Positions 57,890 to 64,000 of a DNA stretch of 64,000 bases are shown piece after piece. A program made the position numbers and the translations under genes. The notes beneath the pieces are model-generated. The model did not search any database. It worked only from the letters and a program-made list of their open reading frames with translations, and was not told the origin of the DNA. The first letter of the stretch is position 1. Each line of letters starts with the position of its first letter. Source of the stretch: Dichetophora obliterata (Eukaryota > Arthropoda > Insecta > Diptera > Sciomyzidae); assembly GCA_963920525.1 (NCBI GenBank), contig OY986439.1:213928000-213991999 (forward strand), written 5' to 3'.

Positions 57890-58155
57890 AAGCTTAAATT
57901 TTAACTACACAATTTGAGTTTGAAAATAAGCCAAATCAGACGAAAACCACGCCAACTTCCCATACAAAGTGACTTTATAATAACAATAATATCTTTTTTA
58001 AACTCCGCAAAAATTAATTTCATCGCTTTAAATTTAGCAAATAAGCTTAAATTCTAACTACTGACTTTAAGTTTGAAACAGAGCCAAATCGATTAAAAAC
58101 CACGTCTACCTCCCATACAAAGTGACTTTATAAAAACGATAAAATCTCTCAATTT
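57890..58155. repeat. Diverged tandem pair, about 152-bp period
   Basis: AGCTTAAATTTTAACTAC and AGCTTAAATTCTAACTAC begin two copies that both contain GAGCCAAATC-like sequence. Each copy also has AAACCACG followed by TCCCATACAAAGTGACTTTA. Only about 1.8 units are present. Confidence 0.6.
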
Positions 58156-58159
58156 CTCA

Positions 58160-59370
58160 ATATCACAACTATACAAAACAGTCGAAACTTGGTTTTGAAA
58201 TGAAAGTAAATAGCATTTTTAGGGCCATCAAACAGGTTAAGAAACAAGGCAACCGAAAGTTTGCGCAACTTAGCACTCTTAGAGATTAAATTAGACAAAA
58301 TAGTAATAAAATAAAAAAAAAATGGTTATAATTTGAGGTGGCCCTTTCTTTTACTAAATGTTTTCCAAATTTTGCTTTTTTACAAATGCCACCACTAAGA
58401 TATTTTTTTGTTTATTTTATATGTATTAAAAATGTTTCCTTTTAATAATATAGTGCGACTTATTAAGAATTTTTAACTCCCCGCACTCAGTCTCATCAAC
58501 CACAAATTCAATATCTTTCATACGAAACGGTCAGAGCGTGTTTTATACAGGCATATTTTGGGCCATCATATAGATTAGAAGAAAAATTTTTTAAAAAAGT
58601 TGCGCATCTCAGCACTTCCAGGGCTTAAAGTAAATATTAGCTATAAAATAGAAGAATTTTGCAAATAGGAAGTGGCCCCTTTTTCGTTTTTACGCATATG
58701 TATCCTTAAATACCATTTTATAGCGCCAACATTTGAAAGAAAACGTTGTTAAGTTTATTTTATTTCAAAAGAGCATATATTAATTATAAAGTATGCCGAT
58801 TTGTAACTTTTTTGGATATTGGGAAATATTTCAAAATTATAATTAAGTAAAACTACAAAATATCGTATTTGGGCCAACTTTCAAGAGTTTTTGTATTTTT
58901 TGCAAAAAGAGGAGGTAAGTAAAAAATTATTCCGGAGATCAGTGGATATTTTTTAAGATTTCTACATGCACAAAATTAAAAATTCGATTTCGAATTAATT
59001 CAGTCTATCATGCCCTTTCACATCACTGTAGAGCGCCCAGCATGACATGTAGCCGGTACTTGCCACACTTTTTGCCCACTTCTTCACACAGCTAAGACGC
59101 CCGCTCTAAGCAAAACAATAACAACAAGTTAAACTGAGTGGCGCTTGTGCTGCTGCCTGCTTCTCACAAAAGGAGGTAAGAGAAGAAAAACAAGCATTTT
59201 TAATGAACCTGCAACGCGGCAAAAATACAACCGCGAAATGCGGCAAACAACGACAAGCGTTGCCAACTATTATGGTAGCTTCCGTTGCGCCTTAAAGCAA
59301 TGCGCGAGGTTACAGGAAGAGTCATGGAACAAAGGAACAAGAGTGCGGGTGAGTGCCACAGATACGCAGC
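58160..59370. other. Unclassified DNA
   Basis: No gene recognised. Positions 59020-59360 are GC-richer than the surroundings and contain a possible donor (GGAGGTAAGA near 59171), but no coding or splice partner is evident. Confidence 0.35.

Positions 59371-59397
<27 letters not shown>
59371..59397. repeat. (AG)n microsatellite
   Basis: About 13 AG dinucleotides in a row, next to the left end of the hAT element at 59413. Confidence 0.9.
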
Positions 59398-59401
<4 letters not shown>

Positions 59402-59412
59402 AAGCGTGTATG

Positions 59413-60384
59413 CAGCGTTGCCATATGGTCCGATACATCGGATATGTTACGATTTTAATACTTGAATCCGACGTTCCGATATTTGACCAAAATTCTTCAA
59501 AATGTTACGATTTCAGAAAAAGTAGATCCGGCGTCCGATTTTGCATATATTTTTATATGCATATATATATATGAAAAGAAAAAAATTAGTATAATAAAAT
59601 TGATGGCAACTTTAAAATAAAAAGATGCGATGGTGTTTCTGCACTTCCAATAATGGAAAAATTTATTTTTGAATTGTTAAGCTTACGGAATTCCTCAGCT
59701 AACGTTGAGCGAACTTTTAGTCAAATAAATATTAATAAACCTAAAGTTCACAATTGATTAGAGTTAGATACAATGGAAGGAACTCTGCATACAAAAGCTT
59801 ATCTGCGTATGAAAGCTTTTAACTGTTTTAATCTTGAAATTGATAAAGAATTGATAAACAAATTTAATAAAGCAATGTAAAAATTCTATTTTTTACACAT
59901 ATTTTTTTCACTAATATCTAATTTTTTTGTAGTTTTTGCTGGCAAACAACAACATTTTTTCGTTAATTTACTTGAAGCAAAAGCTTTACATTTATAGAGT
60001 TAAAATTGAAAAATTATGTATTATATCTCTATACATTTAATTTTTACCGATTTAAGAGACATACATTAAACCAAACTGTGTTGCAAATGTATTTTTAATT
60101 TGATTTTTACTCTTTGTTTGTGTGTTCAAAAATATTTTCAGAATGTAATTTATTATAATATATTTGCTATATTTATAATGATTATTGAAATGACTTTTGA
60201 AAAAATGTGATTTATTTAAATAAATAAACTTTAAATACACGTCAATGCAATATTTTATTTGTCTTCTTTGTTGTAAAATTGAAAATTGACTGAAAATTTC
60301 TTAGTTCTTGTTTTCAGAGTTTCACAAATCCGACGAGCAGAGTGTAAAAGTAACGCTGTAAAATTTTTTTTCATGGCAGCACTG
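59413..60384 (+). mobile_element. hAT element with internal deletion
   Basis: The ends are CAGCGTTGCCAT and ATGGCAGCACTG. Flanking octamers CGTGTATG (59405-59412) and CGCGTATG (60385-60392) differ at one base. The subterminal TCCGA motif recurs (near 59431, 59468 and 59527 and, inverted, near 60330). It keeps only the last part of its transposase (59653-59880), so most of the gene has been lost. Confidence 0.85.
59653..59880 (+). pseudogene. hAT transposase C-terminal (dimerisation) remnant
   Basis: The translation contains LRNSSANVERTFSQININKP, then VHN, a stop (TGA at 59755-59757), then LELDTMEGTLHTKAYLRM and a final stop at 59878. The SSANVERTFSQIN block is the hallmark of the hAT C-terminal dimerisation domain. 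The frame is intact apart from the one TGA. The catalytic part is absent. Confidence 0.85.
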
Positions 60385-60634
60385 CGCGTATGTAAGACGA
60401 TGCAGTGTTGCCAAATTGAAAGAAATTTTCTTTTTTGAGGGAAATTTTGAAATAATTTTTGGAAACAAGGGTAAAGTGAACTTTTTTACTCTGCAGAATG
60501 AAAAAATAGAACAGCTGTGTGTTTAATTTTTTGTTTGTTGCTTTACGAAAATATAGCGGTATAAATTGTTTTTGGAGTGTATCAAGAAATTTTTACGTTA
60601 ACTACTTAGTATTTTCAAAGTCAAAAGTGATTAA

Positions 60635-62229
60635 CCTTCATCGGTCCCTTATTTCTAGAAACGAATAGGTGCCTTGTGTGTAAATTTTACACACTTATTT
60701 CAGGAGCAATATTTTCATTAATGAATGAAATGCAAGCAATCTTCTCGTTAAAAGTAATTAATTATTAATTACTTTATAAAATTAAATAAAGGAGATTTTT
60801 AATTCGATTAAGCGAGTAAAAAATCCATATATATAAAAGTGGATATATGTATGTGGGTATGTATGTATGTTAATCACGTATATACTCAACAACCCCTTAA
60901 CCGATCTTTATGAAATTTTCAGGGAAATTGAAACAATATTTTGAGAGTGCTCCTGGGAAGTTTTGTGTCGATTGGACATGGGGGCGTGCTACCTCCCATA
61001 AAACCCAAAATATGGGCTATCGCCCATAAACCACAAAATATGTTATATATCGGACGGTTTTTATCGTAAAAAACTAAAATTTTGTTTAGATGGTTACTAT
61101 CGGCAATTGTACTAAAAATGGGCGTGGTCGCACTTTATCTACGACTACTTTTTCGAAAGCATGCCAATTCCTGAGTTGTACAAGTTTTGATAGTGAACTA
61201 TATGTATATAAATGTTGCCACGCCTATTTTACCGCCTACCAATCAATTAAAGTTGTATATATAAGGCGGGTTGGATAGAATAAAACCAATATTTGGTAGT
61301 TATATTGCTTACTATGGTCGCAATATATCTACGCCCACTTTTTCGAAATCATGCTAATTCCCGAGATGTTCATACCAAAAATTGGTATGTAGGTGCAGTG
61401 GGACCAAGTGTCGGTCACTATATATAAAAATACTGACACCCTTACTTTTTTCGTTCATCTTTATTTATAAAAAATATATATATTTATAAAAAAATTAATA
61501 TATGTATGTGTGTATATCACGTAAAGACTCCGAGACCGCTGAACCAATTTTTATGAAACTTTCAGGGAAACTGTAGCAAAGACTTTAGAATGTTCTTGTG
61601 AAGTCTGGTGCAGATTACAAAAAAGGCGTAGCATCTCAAATATATCCCAACATTTTCGATATCGAATAGCTTTGGAATAATAGGTCGCACAGCATCGTAA
61701 TTTGGTTTGGTGAAACTTTGGAAAGTTCTTAAACGTATTCCAATTATGATTTTTGCATTAGAAAAGGGGGCATAGCACTTTATAAACAACCCAAATTTGC
61801 TACATCAAAAAGATTTGCAATTATAGATCGCACAGCCTCGGAATTCGGTATTTGACCACAACTTACAAGTGCCGTTCCACTCATAACATTTTATGGGCGT
61901 TGGACAAGAGGGCTTGGTAGCAACGCACCGGATTTTAGCTTAAGAAAAAATTCAAAATTGGGAAGATATCGAAACAAAAATTAACAACAACGCAGCAGAC
62001 CAGCGCGCCAAGATTATAGTGTGTAAATTTTATACACAAGGACCTATTAGGGAAATTTTTTCTGTAGGGTAGCAGCTACACCTAGCGTAAAAAAAAGTCG
62101 AAAACATAAATTTTGCATACGATTTTTACATTGAGCCAAAGTCCTAGCTCGATTTGAAGAACTTTTATTAAAGAAATATCAGCTTGAAGTTGGAAAGTGT
62201 GTAAAATTTACACAAAGAACCGATTAAGG
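60635..62229. mobile_element. piggyBac-like element nested in the hAT
   Basis: The ends read CCTTCATCGGT and, from the right, CCTTAATCGGT, flanked by TTAA at 60631-60634 and 62230-62233. Next to each end lies GTGTGTAAATTTTACACAC or a close relative, itself palindromic. A third copy (GTGTAAATTTTATACACAAG) lies near 62022. The interior is mainly Helitron-like sequence (60830-61942). No transposase seen. Confidence 0.8.
60830..61942 (+). repeat. Helitron-like element, possibly full length
   Basis: It starts A-TCCATATATATAAAAGTGG, fitting insertion between A and T with a 5' TC. Next come GTATGTATGTATG and ACCGATCTTTATGAAATTTT. The latter recurs near 61543 as ACCAATTTTTATGAAACTTT, so two copies may be joined. 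Units with GGCGTGGC- or GGGGGCATAGC-like cores follow near 60967, 61110, 61620, 61765 and 61898. The end ACGCACCGGATTTTAGCTTA is a decayed form of the CTAG-T tail seen at 26953. No coding capacity. Confidence 0.55.
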
Positions 62230-63032
62230 TTAATATTCAAAATCAGAAAAATTTGTGTTATTATCATTTGTAAAAGTTTTTATATCTTAAATAATTTAAA
62301 AACTCTCTTAGCTAATTTACCAACTAAACCTGCTATTGATAGAAAATTTCTGATATAAAAATGTGCTGTCATTGCAGAAGGAATTTGTGCCCATTTAAAA
62401 CATATTAACGACAGTTGGGTATTTTTGTACCCAACTTATATCTCAATTACGGTGAAAGATACAAAGTTGAAATTTTATGTGTTAGTTCCTGTGATCAATA
62501 TAAAATAACACATAAAATTTTTAAAAAAATCGCACGAAACGGTTTGGGAGCCGCCGTTAATGGGTTAAACGCTGAGTCCTCAAACTTTTTCTTTAGTGAC
62601 ATTTTTAAAAATTTAAACACGTAAAGCAAGCACGTAAAAAAGTAGAATCTGTAGAATTAGAACAGCTTTCAATAATAAAAACATAACATTTACTAATTTC
62701 ATTGTGATCCCGGAGCATTTAAGTCTCTTAAAATTTTTTAATATGTACTACTTGATACTTATTATAAATATAATTTAATATAAACTGACTGTGAAATAAA
62801 TAATTTATGTCATTTTTTTTCGTCAAAATATTCTCAAATTGATAATTTATATAAAACAAAACCATTAAACCATTATGGGAGAAGTGTTTTGTTGTTGTTG
62901 TTTTATTTGTTTCAAAGAAGACACTGTGGAAATTTTCGTGGGACTTATCGTCGTTCGCTTAGGGAAAAAATTTTGTTTTTCCCTAATTTGAGGAGAATTT
63001 TGTTAAAGGTACCTGGCAACACTGAGACGATG

Positions 63033-64000
63033 CGACTACAGAGAGGCGCGCGCGTGTTTAATTAATTATTAATAAAGAGTCAGTATTCGGATTACGTGTG
63101 GCAGCATAACGGTTTGCAACGTCATGAAAATGTTACGAGTTACTGCAATGTTCGTTTTTATTGGGAATGTTTTGCATAATTGATTAAATGGCGAAATAAC
63201 GGTAGTAGCTATGATGAATGAAAATTAGAGAATGGCGTTTGGGGGCAGAGCAAAAGTAAGGAGCAAATCTGAACTTTTACGGCACGATAAAAAGGTATGA
63301 CGTAGTAAAGGTAGGAGAAAAAGAATTTATGTAGTAAGCTTGATGGAAGAGGGGTGCCAATGCAAAAAAAAAATCACTGCAATTTATTGCATGCAGCATT
63401 TTAAAATATTTGTCGAATACAAAAAAGGCGTCTAAAAATATAACCCAATAACAAGCCTTGGCAATAGTGTCAAGAACATGAGCTGTCAAGTTTATTCAAG
63501 TGCATATCATGTCATACGCAGCAATTGCAATATATTTTCACAGCAACAACAACAACAACTACTGCAAAAACAAGCCATGTGGGTGTCTCTCTGACTAGCT
63601 GTCACTAGCAACCAAGTAGTCTATGTACAAGAAAACTTAAATAAAAAGATAGCAAAAAAAAATGTACCAATCCTCAGAGCAAATGCAAAATATTCGGAAT
63701 TGCTGCGAATGGTGTGTGGACGGGTTGTGGCAAGATGTTGTCATAAAAACATTTAAATGAGTGTTGACATTACTCTGCAGGCCCCAGCGGTGTGTGAAAG
63801 GTAATGACGCTTACTTTGTATCTACGTTGAAAGCGGACGATGTGTTAGTGGGACATGTTTTGGTGGAATTGGAACATTATGAATGATGATAACAACACAA
63901 CTTAAGTTTTGATGGCAACACAATCACAACTTGTATCATTTGAAAAGTTCTCAATTTAAAGACGACTCGAAAGGTTAACGTTTGAATATAAACAGATTAA
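63033..64000. other. Unclassified DNA at the right edge
   Basis: Somewhat GC-richer and free of recognisable repeats, with CAACAACAACAAC near 63544. It could be unique intergenic or intronic sequence. No exon is defensible. Confidence 0.4.

Larger units (their letters stand above)
60403..63024. mobile_element. hAT element with perfect 8-bp TSD
   Basis: The ends are CAGTGTTGCCAAATT and, from the right, CAGTGTTGCCAGGTA. AGACGATG is duplicated perfectly at 60395-60402 and 63025-63032. AGGGAAATTTTG near 60458 is mirrored by TAGGGAAAAAATTTTG near 62960. No transposase is recognised. A TTAA-flanked element (60635-62229) makes up most of its length, leaving about 1.0 kb of hAT sequence. Confidence 0.88.

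Noticed and set aside
62403..62565. Small TTAA-flanked MITE (TTAACGACAG ... CCGTTAA)
   Set aside because: Only a few bases of inverted similarity and an inconsistent end position relative to TTAA.

Overview
This window is eukaryotic, AT-rich and almost wholly non-coding. It most resembles an intron or intergenic stretch from a large cyclorrhaphan fly genome. A tephritid fruit fly is my best guess. That guess rests on a DD41D (rosa-type) mariner remnant, a family first described in Ceratitis rosa and other tephritids, on the fly-style 70-bp intron with GTAAG donors, and on the poly-Gln/poly-His coding style. It is an inference, not a demonstration.

Only one host gene is supported. On the minus strand, two exons (8376..7504 and 7433..7341) join in phase 0 across a 70-bp intron. 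They encode the N terminus of a PLEKHH/MAX-1 family protein (Drosophila kramer, kmr). The first exon is low-complexity, rich in Gln, His and Ser; the second is the start of the conserved coiled coil. The coiled coil, PH, MyTH4 and FERM exons are not in the window. Positions 1-7340 are therefore intron 2, and 8400-64000 is 5'UTR intron or upstream intergenic DNA.

The rest is a DNA-transposon graveyard. From left to right: a small MITE (287-622), a TIR element (2893-3934), a broken Tc1 transposase (about 4160-4650) and a foldback element (5484-6398). Then come the gene (7341-8376) and a palindromic element holding a tRNA-like A box/B box module (9298-9973). Next are a Tc1 element with IR/DR ends and a dead transposase (13350-15391), itself carrying a MITE, and a candidate decayed hAT (16008-21349) enclosing a hAT-type foldback with 8-bp TSD (18423-19740). 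These are followed by TIR MITEs (22499-22720, 23208-23680), a Helitron-like repeat block between palindromic ends (26077-27051), a MITE inserted in the loop of another palindrome (28440-28901) and a DD41D mariner remnant (29633-30358). A perfect 1.19-kb array of the heptamer AAATTAT sits at 32719-33906. After it lie a Harbinger-like MITE (36239-37029), another MITE (37852-38252) and a 4.5-kb hAT shell filled with nested elements (40099-44612). Then come a second foldback copy (about 45110-46030), a hAT-like element with 0.5-kb arms and an internal 4 x 132-bp tandem array (48383-51108), and a tandem tRNA-like pair (52543-53222). A long-TIR TTAA element contains a second foldback (55317-57568). 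Two hAT elements lie 10 bp apart (59413-60384 and 60403-63024); the first keeps a transposase C-terminal remnant and the second contains a TTAA-flanked piggyBac-like element that contains Helitron-like sequence.

I recognised no reverse transcriptase, LTR pair or intact transposase. Target-site duplications fix the ends of many elements, so much of the window can be read as an insertion history. Regions without a named feature look like unclassified AT-rich intronic or intergenic DNA.
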